DNA of 64,000 nucleotides from Streptomyces sp. Tu 3180 (lineage in GTDB: Bacteria > Actinomycetota > Actinomycetes > Streptomycetales > Streptomycetaceae): contig NZ_WOXS01000002.1 of NCBI RefSeq assembly GCF_009852415.1, forward strand, positions 3,246,501-3,310,500, written 5' to 3'. The notes beneath the pieces were generated by a model, which saw nothing but the letters and a program-made list of their open reading frames with translations, was not told where the DNA came from and ran no database searches. Shown here in pieces: positions 8,508-17,074 of the stretch (positions are counted from its first letter, which is position 1; the number at the start of each line of letters is the position of its first letter). Made by a program: the position numbers and the translations under genes.

Positions 8508-9496
8508 GCCTCTTCCTCACGCTTGAGCTTGTTCAAACCGCGCACTGTCTCCGAAAGTGCTCTGGGCACCCCGGCTCGTCGCGTTGCCGCGTACTGGATG
8601 TGGGGCTGCAGTTCGGTCCACCCCGTCGCGCCCACACGCCGGCGATGCACCTCGCGCAAGGCGTCCTCGAGCGTGCGATCGGGCATGACGTCGGGAAGCA
8701 TCTCCCTGAGCACCTCTCCCTGCCAACCGTGGGGGAACAGAGGAGTACCGTCGTCCTCCATCTCCAGATCACCGATGGCCGAGTGAAACACGGCGATCCA
8801 CACATCGGCCGCCATCTGGGACACCAACAGTTCGTTGACGAGTCCCTCGGGGCCTCGTCCTTCGGCACTCAGAAGGTCCGTCATGCCTTCGAAGTCGGTG
8901 TTGATGTGCACAGTGGGCATCGTTCCTGAGGCATTCACGATCCACGGAGCGTCCGCGAAGTTCCGCAGTCTCTGCGGGCCCTTGGCAAACCCGACTTCCT
9001 TGATGTCGAAGCTCTGCTCCCGTGTCGGAGTGTCACTGCTCACATCGACGATCCAGTCGTCAGCGGCCTCCCCGATGATCCGTCCGGGTACCGCGTCGAC
9101 CGTTGCGACCACCTGGACCGTCAGTGTGGCGCGGTCGAAGATGTCGGCGCGCAGTACCTGCAGTTCACCACGCCATTCACGGCCGCCTTCCGTCTCCGGG
9201 GCGAGCCTCGAAGTGACACGGGTGTTGGTCGTCCTGTCCGTGAGCACCGCGACCACGGCGATGTCGGACCACGGGCCGCCCGGCTCGGTGGCCCTCGACG
9301 GGATCGTCGCCGACACGGTCAGCGTGGCGGTCTCCCAGTCCTCCGTCTCCGTCAGGCCGAGCGCGACGACCCGCTCGATCACGGAGCGCGCACGGGAGTC
9401 GAGCTGCTCCCTGGGTTGCCCGGACGCCTTGACTCTGGCGGCGTCCACCCTCAGAGAGATCGTGCCGCGCAAGCGGGAGTACGGGAAAACCCTCAT
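8504..9496 (-). CDS. Unknown protein, partner of the HTH-GHKL ATPase
   Basis: I do not recognise this 330-residue protein. The N-terminal half is rich in alternating hydrophobic and Thr/Val residues (TLTVSATIPSR, LTVQVVATVDA) and is probably beta-sandwich-like. The C-terminal half is more helical and carries WxxVFHSA and a basic tail (LNKLKREEEA). There is no signal peptide or membrane segment. It overlaps the upstream ATPase gene by ATGA and the downstream gene by GTGA. The three proteins are therefore made in fixed order and probably act together. Confidence 0.6.
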   Translation of the reverse strand: MRVFPYSRLRGTISLRVDAARVKASGQPREQLDSRARSVIERVVALGLTETEDWETATLTVSATIPSRATEPGGPWSDIAVVAVLTDRTTNTRVTSRLAPETEGGREWRGELQVLRADIFDRATLTVQVVATVDAVPGRIIGEAADDWIVDVSSDTPTREQSFDIKEVGFAKGPQRLRNFADAPWIVNASGTMPTVHINTDFEGMTDLLSAEGRGPEGLVNELLVSQMAADVWIAVFHSAIGDLEMEDDGTPLFPHGWQGEVLREMLPDVMPDRTLEDALREVHRRRVGATGWTELQPHIQYAATRRAGVPRALSETVRGLNKLKREEEA

Positions 9497-11628
9497 GCGC
9501 GCGACTCTCCTTCACCGGTGCGCAGTTCGACGACGAGACCGCTCAGACTCGTCCTGACGGCGTGCGTGGTGGGGTCGGTCACGCCTCGGAAGGTCGCGGA
9601 GCGTGCCCCATCGGTGAACCGCAGGGTGCCGTCCACGACCTGGCAGTTGTCGACTCCCACGAGCTCGGCCCACGCGATGGTGGGACGAGGGCCGGAACGC
9701 ACGTCGAACTTGGCCACCGGAACGAGCCGCCAGGCGTGACCGCCGGCAGGGATCCTGACCTCACCGATCACCTGCCAGGCTCCGCCGTCGAGCACCTGCG
9801 CGTCCAACTCCTCCAACACGGGCAGTGTCGCCGCCGTCAGCCGACGCTTCTTCGTCCCCGTTCCGACGGTCAGCTTCGTGGCCAAGCGTCCTCCCCCGGT
9901 CTTGGGCTTCTTCTTGGGGCGGACCACCAGCTCCTTGATCGCCGCGTTGGTGTCCCGGGTGAGGGAGGCGATCCGCCGGTACGCCGAGGGTGAGTAGGTG
10001 AGTGTCAGTTCCTCGGTCTGCCCCCACTTGTTGTGCTCCGGGGGTTCGGCAGCGCGCAGGAACTCCTCCGCCTCGGTGGCGAACGGTGCCTGTGGGCCTG
10101 CAGCCTCACCGACCAACAGAACGGCCTGGAAGGGATTGACCGACAGCGGCAGGCCGGGGACGGCAGCGTCCCGCACTGTCATGCGGTTGCCACGCATCCC
10201 CGCGACACGATTGGGCTTGCCGTCCGCGTCCTCGGCATCCGTCACCAGGAGCACGGCGCGATGCTCTCCCTGAGAGGCCCGTCCGCCGCCCCGCACGGGC
10301 AGGTTGAGGGGGACGGTGGTCATGGCGACCTGCCCGGACTCCGTGAGTTTCTCCACGGTTGTGCCGTCGAGGAACGCCTTCAGAGCGCGTGTACGGGACG
10401 GTTGGGTGATCGTGGGATCCACGCGTTCCTCAGGGAGGACCACCTCACCGTTGCGCAGGGTGCGCACGGAGGCCTCCAGTAGCGGCAGTTGGTCACCACC
10501 ACCCGTCATCGCAGCCCAGAAATTCTTGCCCAGGGCCCGCACGAGCCGGTGATGCATCCGCTGGATGCTGTCGTCGTCCTCGCCCTCGTCACCATCGAGT
10601 GCGTGGCTGTCGTCCGCGAGGCTCGCCACGTCGTGGGCTCCCACGATCAGGAACGACGTCCCGGGCTCACCGCTCTCCCGCTCCAGGTACAGGGATTCGA
10701 CAGTCTCCTCGTCAGCCCACCACGAGCGTGCCACGGCAGCTCCCGGCGAGTCGGGGTCGGGCCGCCCCAGCCAGGCCGGCCCTGCCCACGGCTTACCGTG
10801 CACCTGCCGCCAGGGCAGATCGAGACGCCCGATAAGGCGGCGCTCGGTGCGGCCCTCATGCGGTTCGGACAGGGTGGAGTTCATGAGTACGAGACCGAGT
10901 CGACTGGTGGCCCAGAGGGTGGCCTTGCCCAGACCGTACGAGCCGCCCGCCGAACTACCGGACTTGTGACTGTCGAGCTGGCGCCGCACCACCGCCGCGA
11001 AGCGACCGTCACCGTAGTCGTCACCGGTCAGGCCGGCGGCGTTGTAGTCGTCCACCCGCAGCAGCACGAGGCGGTCGTGTTCGTACATGTCTCGCAGGCC
11101 CGCGTCGATGACCCGGCCCACCTTCTGTTCCTGGGCAGCGGCGGTCTCGTAGTGCGGGAAGAGATCGTCCCATTGGATGGCCTCTCGGAACCTCGCAAGC
11201 CTCTCGCCGGTGAGCTCGTGCAGGGTGTAACGCACACGCACGGGCTGTCCGTTGGCCGTGATGCGCTCGTCGAGGCTGTTCTGGCAGGTCTCTCGAGCCA
11301 GTACCTCCACGTCGGCGTCGAAGGCGAAGGCAGCGGCATTGCCCAACTCACGTCCGCCGTCCGCGTGTCCGGGACGGTGGTACCAACCGATGGGAAGGCC
11401 GGCCTGAGTGTCGGTGGTGCGGGTGTGCACCGTCGCCAGATCGGTGTTCAAGGCCCGAGCGATTCGTTCGATTGTCTCCGGTCGAGGGGCGGCACGCCCG
11501 GTGATCCACGCCGAGACCGCGGCGCGCGTCACGTCCACGGCCTGGGCCAGCTCGGTCTGCGTCATGTCGGCGAGCTTCAACTGCCGCGCCAGCCATGGAC
11601 CGAAGTCCTCGCCTGCTTCCACGGTCAC
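9493..11628 (-). CDS. XRE-type HTH fused to a GHKL (Hsp90/MutL-type) ATPase
   Basis: The N-terminal 70 or so residues are a Cro/CI helix-turn-helix (MTQTELAQAVDVTRAAVSAWITGR). Behind it lies a GHKL ATPase: ETCQNSLDE (N-box, near residue 112), RVDDYNAAGLTG (near 193), GGSYGLGKATLW (near 231) and a later GTSFLIVG. The rest, about 450 residues, has no recognised domain and includes a Lys-rich stretch (PKKKPKTGGG). I prefer GTG 11628 (11622 is also possible), about 711 residues. An open frame continues to GTG 11733, but that extension would run through the operator-like repeats at 11684-11719. A DNA-binding head on an ATPase suggests self-regulation or sensing of foreign DNA. It is the first of three overlapping genes. 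Confidence 0.75.
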   Translation of the reverse strand: MTVEAGEDFGPWLARQLKLADMTQTELAQAVDVTRAAVSAWITGRAAPRPETIERIARALNTDLATVHTRTTDTQAGLPIGWYHRPGHADGGRELGNAAAFAFDADVEVLARETCQNSLDERITANGQPVRVRYTLHELTGERLARFREAIQWDDLFPHYETAAAQEQKVGRVIDAGLRDMYEHDRLVLLRVDDYNAAGLTGDDYGDGRFAAVVRRQLDSHKSGSSAGGSYGLGKATLWATSRLGLVLMNSTLSEPHEGRTERRLIGRLDLPWRQVHGKPWAGPAWLGRPDPDSPGAAVARSWWADEETVESLYLERESGEPGTSFLIVGAHDVASLADDSHALDGDEGEDDDSIQRMHHRLVRALGKNFWAAMTGGGDQLPLLEASVRTLRNGEVVLPEERVDPTITQPSRTRALKAFLDGTTVEKLTESGQVAMTTVPLNLPVRGGGRASQGEHRAVLLVTDAEDADGKPNRVAGMRGNRMTVRDAAVPGLPLSVNPFQAVLLVGEAAGPQAPFATEAEEFLRAAEPPEHNKWGQTEELTLTYSPSAYRRIASLTRDTNAAIKELVVRPKKKPKTGGGRLATKLTVGTGTKKRRLTAATLPVLEELDAQVLDGGAWQVIGEVRIPAGGHAWRLVPVAKFDVRSGPRPTIAWAELVGVDNCQVVDGTLRFTDGARSATFRGVTDPTTHAVRTSLSGLVVELRTGEGESRA

Positions 11629-11683
11629 CTGCTCTCGGGTCTTGGTCCGCCTGCGTCGGACAGCAGCCAACCATACCCACGCC

Positions 11684-11719
11684 TTTGACAGCAGCTCTCT
11701 TGTCAAACGCCCTTTGACA
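11684..11719. promoter_or_regulatory. Nested inverted repeats, candidate operator for the XRE-GHKL protein
   Basis: TTTGACA at 11684-11690, TGTCAAA at 11701-11707 and TTTGACA at 11713-11719 form two inverted repeats with 10-nt and 5-nt spacers that share the middle arm. They lie 56-91 nt upstream of the preferred GTG of the HTH-containing gene. The arms contain TTGACA, so they may overlap a -35 box, but I found no convincing -10. Confidence 0.55.
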
Positions 11720-12304
11720 GGAGGCGTGACCACTCGGACATCATCCCGGGCGAGATTTGATCACATTCAATCCGTATTGCCCGTTTCCCCGCTCGTCGAA
11801 TGACCCGTCCTTCCGAGCCCCTGTACACCCTCGACGAGGCCGTGTATTGTCCCCTCAGCGGCCCCACCCGCCTCGGAAGAAACATTTCTCCGACGCTCTG
11901 GTAGAAGTGTGCCGCTTTTTCTCGTTCGAGTTGTCCAGGCGGCGCCATTGACAACAGCGTGCGGATGCTTCTCCGCATCGCTGATTCCGACCCGACTCCC
12001 GCAGGCGAAATTCCTATTGCCCGCCGACCGGAAAGCGCAGGCCGCATTGAAACAGCCCTCACCCACCCCATCTGGCGAAAACGTATAACACCCGACGAGG
12101 TTTGTCATGCCCTGAACCAGCCTGACATTCCAGGTCGTCGAGTAACGCTCCGCGCACTTCGGAACCGTCGTCATCGAAGAGGCGTCCGTGTCATCACCAG
12201 CACATGAAATGGCGCCTGGGATGACGTTCACGTAGGACGTCGAACGGACGGGCGACCCTCGTAGCTCCTTCTCCATCAGGCCATCACCTCAGGATCGGAG
12301 TCCC
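11720..12304. other. Divergent intergenic region between the two defence units
   Basis: About 585 nt separate the minus-strand unit from the plus-strand DISARM-like operon. The region is clearly less GC-rich than the flanks. Short frames on both strands lack the codon bias of neighbouring genes and resemble no protein I know. It contains a TTGACA at 11948 and a TATAAC at 12084, but these do not pair at promoter spacing. A GGAG at 12296-12299 is the ribosome site of the following GTG. It presumably holds both promoters, and a small RNA is possible. Confidence 0.5.
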
Positions 12305-15300
12305 GTGTCTCCCGAACTGACCCCCGTGCTCAAGACCGTGGTCGATCAGTCCTCCCGCGTTCTCAAAACGTACGCCGCCGTCGATCCCGGCCTCGTTCCG
12401 GAGCACGCGAACGGAGAAAGACGAATCACTCAAGGCGGGTACGGTGACCGACAGCTCTTCGAGCTCGTCCAGAATGCCGCGGACGAAATCGCCGCCGAGC
12501 CCGGTGGCTCCGTCCATGTCGTTCTCACGGACACCTACCTCTACTGCGCGAACGAGGGAACTCCCGTCACCCCTGAAGGCGCCGAGACGATTCTCCGGAT
12601 GAGCATGTCGCGTAAGCGTGGCGGCCAGATCGGTCGTTTCGGTGTAGGCGTCAAATCCGTTCTCGTGGTGACCGACGCCCCGCAGTTCTTCAGCCGTACG
12701 GGCTCCTTCGGTTTCGATCGCGAGTGGGCCTACGGAAAGATTCGTTCCGTTCCCGAGGTCACGGCCCGTCTCGGCGAGAAGTTCGAGGCTCCGGTGCTGC
12801 GCATGGCCCGTCCGTTGGACGAGACCACCGAGCGTGCCGCCGACCCCGTCCTCGACGAACTCCTCGGCTGGGCCACCACCGTCGTCCGGCTCCCGCTGCT
12901 CGACGGCGCCGCCGATCGGCTCGGCCAGGATATGCACGGTGGGCAGTCGGCCGGTGGCCGTGAGGAGTTTCCCATCGGGTTCCAGCTTTTCTCACCGCAC
13001 GTCGCCAAGGTGATCCTGGAGGACCGTCGTCCGCGCCCCGTCGTACGGCGGACCCTCACCGTGGAACGTGAGCAGGAGCTGCACACCGTACGTGAGGAGC
13101 GACCCGGTCGGCAGCCTTCGGCCGGCAAGTGGCGGGTGTTCACCCTCACCCACGAGCCGACCGCCACCGCCCGTTCCAGCGCGGGCGAGTTGCACGACCG
13201 CGTCGCCCTCGACATCTCGTGGGCCGTGCGCGAGTACGAGAAGGACACCACCACCGGGCTCCTGTCCTCGCCCAAGGGGCGGGGCAGATTCTGGTCGTTC
13301 TTCCCGACCAAGTACGAGATGACGCTGAGCGGAATCCTCAACGGAGCGTGGAAGACCAATGAGGACCGACAAAACCTGTTGGATTCCTCTCCGTTCAACC
13401 AGGAGATGATCCAGGTGGCAGCTCGTCTGGTGGTCGAGTCGCTGCCCGGGCTGGCACCTGCCGAGGACCCGGCCGCGTACCTTCCCCTCCTCCCCGGACG
13501 TACCCGCGAGTCGGAGACCGTCAGTTGGGCAGACCGCTACCTCACCGAACGGATCTGGGAGGCCACCGCCCATTGCCCTTCGCTGCCGGACCAGGACGGC
13601 CGGCTGCAGGTGCCCCGCGACCTGAACGTCCACCCGTCGCTCGGCAAGGACAACAAGTCGCTGGTCCGCTGGCTGACCATGTGGAACTCGTACCCCGGCC
13701 GGCCCACGAACTGGCTGCACCCGTCCGTGGAGGCCACGGACCTTCGCGCCGGCAAGGTGGAGCACATTCTCAAGGCCGCCAAGCGCGGACGAGCTTCGGT
13801 GCGGGAATGGTTGGAGGCCCTGGTGGCGGACGGCACCGCCGAGGCGTCCGCCACCGCCGTCCGCATCATCGCCGACATGATCCAGTCGTCCTCGCCGTAC
13901 GTGGAGGAGGCCCGCACGGCGAAGATCGTGCTGACCGAGGACCACGGCATGGTGGCCCCGGTCGTGGGCAAGGTGTTCCGCCGCACGGACCAGGACGGAC
14001 TGCGCGAATCCCTCGTGTACGTCGACGCCGCCCTGTCCGACGATCCGTCGCTCGCGAGCGCCCTCGCCGTGCTCGGGATCCGTGACGCGGACGTGCGGGG
14101 CCGCTTCGTCAGCGTCCTGGAGCAGGGCTTCGACTCGTACGGCCCTCAGGAGTGGACCCGGTTCTGGGAACTGTTCCACCAGGCCGGAAGCAACCACCTG
14201 TCGCACGAGGTGGTCCGGCGCGTTCCCACCCCCCTGTCAACGCTGTACGTGCGCACCGCGGACGGCCGTTTCCGACCGATGCGTGACTGTCTTCTCCCCG
14301 GCCCCGTCGTGACGCCGGAATCGGATCCTTCCGTCGCCGTCGACGCCCGTTTCCACTCCGATGACATGGCCTTCTTCCGCGAGGTGGGGCTGCGCGACCG
14401 GCCCACGGGGGGACACCGTCCCGAGGAGGAGCCGTGGTTCGAGCAGTACCGCGAGGTCATGCACAAGGCGTACTGCGCGACCCTGCCCAACCAGGCATCC
14501 CGTCCGACGCTCTCTCGGATAAGACTGGAGGGCGCCGCGGTCGGCGGACCGTTGCACCTGTTGCCCGGACTCTCGGATGAGGCCAGGGCCAAATTCCTGC
14601 AGGTGTTGTCCGACGACGCTCTCGTCGACAACTGGACGCTGCAGGTCGGGGCACAGGTCAGCACCCGTCGGGCCGTGGCCTCGCCGATGCGCTGGATGCT
14701 CAAGCGACACGGCCTCGTCCCGACCTCGCAGGGGATCCGTCCGATCGGCGAAGCGGTCGGTCCTCAGCTCACGGCATACAGCGATGTGCTGCCGGTCGCA
14801 CAGATCAGCGCCGAGAAGGCCCGCAAGCTCCGTCTCGCCGTGAGCGTCGAGGACGTGCCCGACTCGTTCTGGAGTCAACTCATCGACAAGCTCCAGCAGA
14901 GCGAGGACGACGTGTTCGTCGGCAACACGTACGTGCTTCTGACCCGCCTGGAGGTGTCCTTCCCGGACGACTCGCTCACCCGCTGTCGCATCGGTGACGC
15001 GTGGGGCACACGGCCGGACGGCGAGATCGCCGTCGCCTCGTCGCAGGAGGAGTATCGGACGCTGCGCTCCGAAGGACTGCCCGCCCTGCTGACCGCGTCG
15101 GCGGAGGACGCCGCACTGCTCGTCAAGCAGTGGGGGATGCTGCCGTACGCCGACGTGATCAGCCGTGAGACCCGTCATGAGCCCGTCGGCGAGGCGGTCC
15201 CGCTCAAGGAGGTGTACCCCACGCTGCGGCAGCTGCGCGGCTCACAGGTGGACCAGTACACGCTGCAGCGGTGCAGCGTCCTCGAAGAGGTGACGCGCAC

Positions 15301-17074
15301 CCCCAACGGCATGCGTCCCCGGACGCTGAACAGCAGCCTGCAGGGATCCACGATCCTCGTGCTCGACCCCGTCACCCCGCTCGAAACCCTGATGGCCGTG
15401 GACCGTGAACTCCAGTGGCGCATGGGAGAGCACGGATGCAGGCAGGTGTTGGAGGCGCAGCGGCGTCAGGAGGAGGACCAGAAGGTCAAGAGCGCGCTGA
15501 AGGCCGTGCGCGAGGCCGACGACGTGGTGACCAAACTGCTGCTGCTGTTGGGGGCCGAAACCTTGCGGGACCGTCTCCCGGCCGGCCTGATGGACGGCGA
15601 GCGCGCGGAGAACGGTGGAGCCGAGCCCGACGGTTACCGCATCGCGCAGATGGCGTTCAACGCGCACGGGGACGGCATCCTGCAGGTCCATGCCCGTGAC
15701 CTGCAGAGTCTCTACCCGGCCCAGGCCCCGTCATCGTTCACCGGCGCCTCCACCGCGGTGGCGTTCGTGGCGGACCTCCGTTTCCCCGATGCCTTCGCCG
15801 GATTCCGGGCACCGTCGTTGGAGCCTCGGATCGACGTGGACGGTCCGCGCCACTTCCCGCGACTGCACGACTACCAGGAGCGGCTGGCCGCCAACGTCTT
15901 CGCCATGCTGGACCGGATCGTCCCGCAGCGCGGCATGCTGTCCCTGCCGACCGGCGCGGGTAAGACACGCGTCACGGCCGAGGCAGTGATCCGTTGGGTG
16001 AAACAGGAGAAGCAGCTCGACGGTCCGATCCTGTGGATCGCTCAAACCGAGGAGTTGTGCGAACAGGCAGTCCAGAGTTGGAAGTTCGTCTGGGAGAAGG
16101 TCGGAGCCGAGACACCACTGGCGATCAACCGACTGTGGTCGACGAACGAGGCGGCCCCCGTCACCGACCGACCGCAGCTGGTCGTCGCCACGGACGCCAA
16201 GCTCCAGCAGCCGAACTGTCTCGCCGCCGACTCCTACGCCTGGTTGCGTGACGCCGCCCTCGTCATCATCGACGAGGCACACACCGCGATCACGCCCCGC
16301 TACACCGAGATCCTGGCGCACCTGGGCCTGACAGCCTCACGCACCGACCGTCATCTCCTGGGGCTCACCGCGACGCCGTACCGCAACACCAACGATGACG
16401 AGACGCGTCGCCTGGTCAACCGCTTCGGTGGCCGTGGCCGGCGTCTGGACGACGACGTCTTCCCTGGCGGAGACGCCTACGCCGAACTCCAGAGGCTCGG
16501 CATGCTGGCACAGGTCGAGCATCGGCTCCTGCCGGGCGGAACGATCACCCTGACCCGTGAGGAGAAGCAGCGCGCCGAACAGTTGAGCATCCTGTCCAGG
16601 GCGGCCGAGCAGCGCCTCGCCGACGACCACGACCGCAGCACCCGCATCATCGCCGAGATCTCGGCCATGCCGGAGGACTGGCCGGTGCTGGTCTTCGCGA
16701 CGTCCGTCGACCACGCCAAGTACCTGGCGGCAAAGCTCCGTGACCTGGACATCACGGCCGCCGCCGTCGACTCGACCACCTCGGCCAGCGACCGACGTCG
16801 ACGCATCGACGGCTTCCGGACGGGACGCACCCGGGTCCTCACCAACTACGGCGTTCTGACCCAGGGCTTCGACGCCCCCGCCACCCGAGCCGTCGTGGTC
16901 GCCCGCCCCGTCTACAGCCCCAACGTGTACCAGCAGATGATCGGGCGCGGTCTGCGCGGCCCTCTCAACGGCGGCAAGGAAACCTGCCTGATCCTGAACG
17001 TCCGCGACAACATCCAGAACTTCGACACCGCCCTCGCCTTCACCCAGTTCGAGCACCTGTGGAGCAGCAAGTGA
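12305..17074 (+). CDS. Giant sacsin/Hsp90-type ATPase fused to SF2 DEAH helicase
   Basis: This 1,589-residue protein has two motor ends. The N-terminus carries a sacsin-like Hsp90-type ATPase: QLFELVQNAADE near residue 55, YCANEGTPV, and GRFGVGVKSVL near 113. The C-terminal 400 residues are an SF2 helicase with LPTGAGKTR (near 1215), IIDEAHTAI (near 1322), LGLTATPYRN, and QMIGRGLRGP as motif VI. About 1,000 residues between have no recognised domain. GTG 12305 follows a GGAG at 5 nt. The stop overlaps the next gene (GTGA). Proteins that combine these two domains occur in anti-phage loci. Here it replaces the DrmD or DrmE component expected in named DISARM types. DNA remodelling with ATP-gated recognition is a reasonable inference. 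Confidence 0.85.
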   Translation: MSPELTPVLKTVVDQSSRVLKTYAAVDPGLVPEHANGERRITQGGYGDRQLFELVQNAADEIAAEPGGSVHVVLTDTYLYCANEGTPVTPEGAETILRMSMSRKRGGQIGRFGVGVKSVLVVTDAPQFFSRTGSFGFDREWAYGKIRSVPEVTARLGEKFEAPVLRMARPLDETTERAADPVLDELLGWATTVVRLPLLDGAADRLGQDMHGGQSAGGREEFPIGFQLFSPHVAKVILEDRRPRPVVRRTLTVEREQELHTVREERPGRQPSAGKWRVFTLTHEPTATARSSAGELHDRVALDISWAVREYEKDTTTGLLSSPKGRGRFWSFFPTKYEMTLSGILNGAWKTNEDRQNLLDSSPFNQEMIQVAARLVVESLPGLAPAEDPAAYLPLLPGRTRESETVSWADRYLTERIWEATAHCPSLPDQDGRLQVPRDLNVHPSLGKDNKSLVRWLTMWNSYPGRPTNWLHPSVEATDLRAGKVEHILKAAKRGRASVREWLEALVADGTAEASATAVRIIADMIQSSSPYVEEARTAKIVLTEDHGMVAPVVGKVFRRTDQDGLRESLVYVDAALSDDPSLASALAVLGIRDADVRGRFVSVLEQGFDSYGPQEWTRFWELFHQAGSNHLSHEVVRRVPTPLSTLYVRTADGRFRPMRDCLLPGPVVTPESDPSVAVDARFHSDDMAFFREVGLRDRPTGGHRPEEEPWFEQYREVMHKAYCATLPNQASRPTLSRIRLEGAAVGGPLHLLPGLSDEARAKFLQVLSDDALVDNWTLQVGAQVSTRRAVASPMRWMLKRHGLVPTSQGIRPIGEAVGPQLTAYSDVLPVAQISAEKARKLRLAVSVEDVPDSFWSQLIDKLQQSEDDVFVGNTYVLLTRLEVSFPDDSLTRCRIGDAWGTRPDGEIAVASSQEEYRTLRSEGLPALLTASAEDAALLVKQWGMLPYADVISRETRHEPVGEAVPLKEVYPTLRQLRGSQVDQYTLQRCSVLEEVTRTPNGMRPRTLNSSLQGSTILVLDPVTPLETLMAVDRELQWRMGEHGCRQVLEAQRRQEEDQKVKSALKAVREADDVVTKLLLLLGAETLRDRLPAGLMDGERAENGGAEPDGYRIAQMAFNAHGDGILQVHARDLQSLYPAQAPSSFTGASTAVAFVADLRFPDAFAGFRAPSLEPRIDVDGPRHFPRLHDYQERLAANVFAMLDRIVPQRGMLSLPTGAGKTRVTAEAVIRWVKQEKQLDGPILWIAQTEELCEQAVQSWKFVWEKVGAETPLAINRLWSTNEAAPVTDRPQLVVATDAKLQQPNCLAADSYAWLRDAALVIIDEAHTAITPRYTEILAHLGLTASRTDRHLLGLTATPYRNTNDDETRRLVNRFGGRGRRLDDDVFPGGDAYAELQRLGMLAQVEHRLLPGGTITLTREEKQRAEQLSILSRAAEQRLADDHDRSTRIIAEISAMPEDWPVLVFATSVDHAKYLAAKLRDLDITAAAVDSTTSASDRRRRIDGFRTGRTRVLTNYGVLTQGFDAPATRAVVVARPVYSPNVYQQMIGRGLRGPLNGGKETCLILNVRDNIQNFDTALAFTQFEHLWSSK

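Noticed and set aside
11685..11742. Plus-strand promoters from the TTGACA boxes at 11685 and 11714
   Set aside because: No acceptable -10 sequence lies at 16-19 nt spacing. The boxes are better read as arms of an operator.
11767..12276. Open frames of 169 (minus) and 82 (plus) codons in the intergenic region of the island
   Set aside because: They lack a ribosome site and the third-position GC bias of neighbouring genes, and they resemble nothing known to me.
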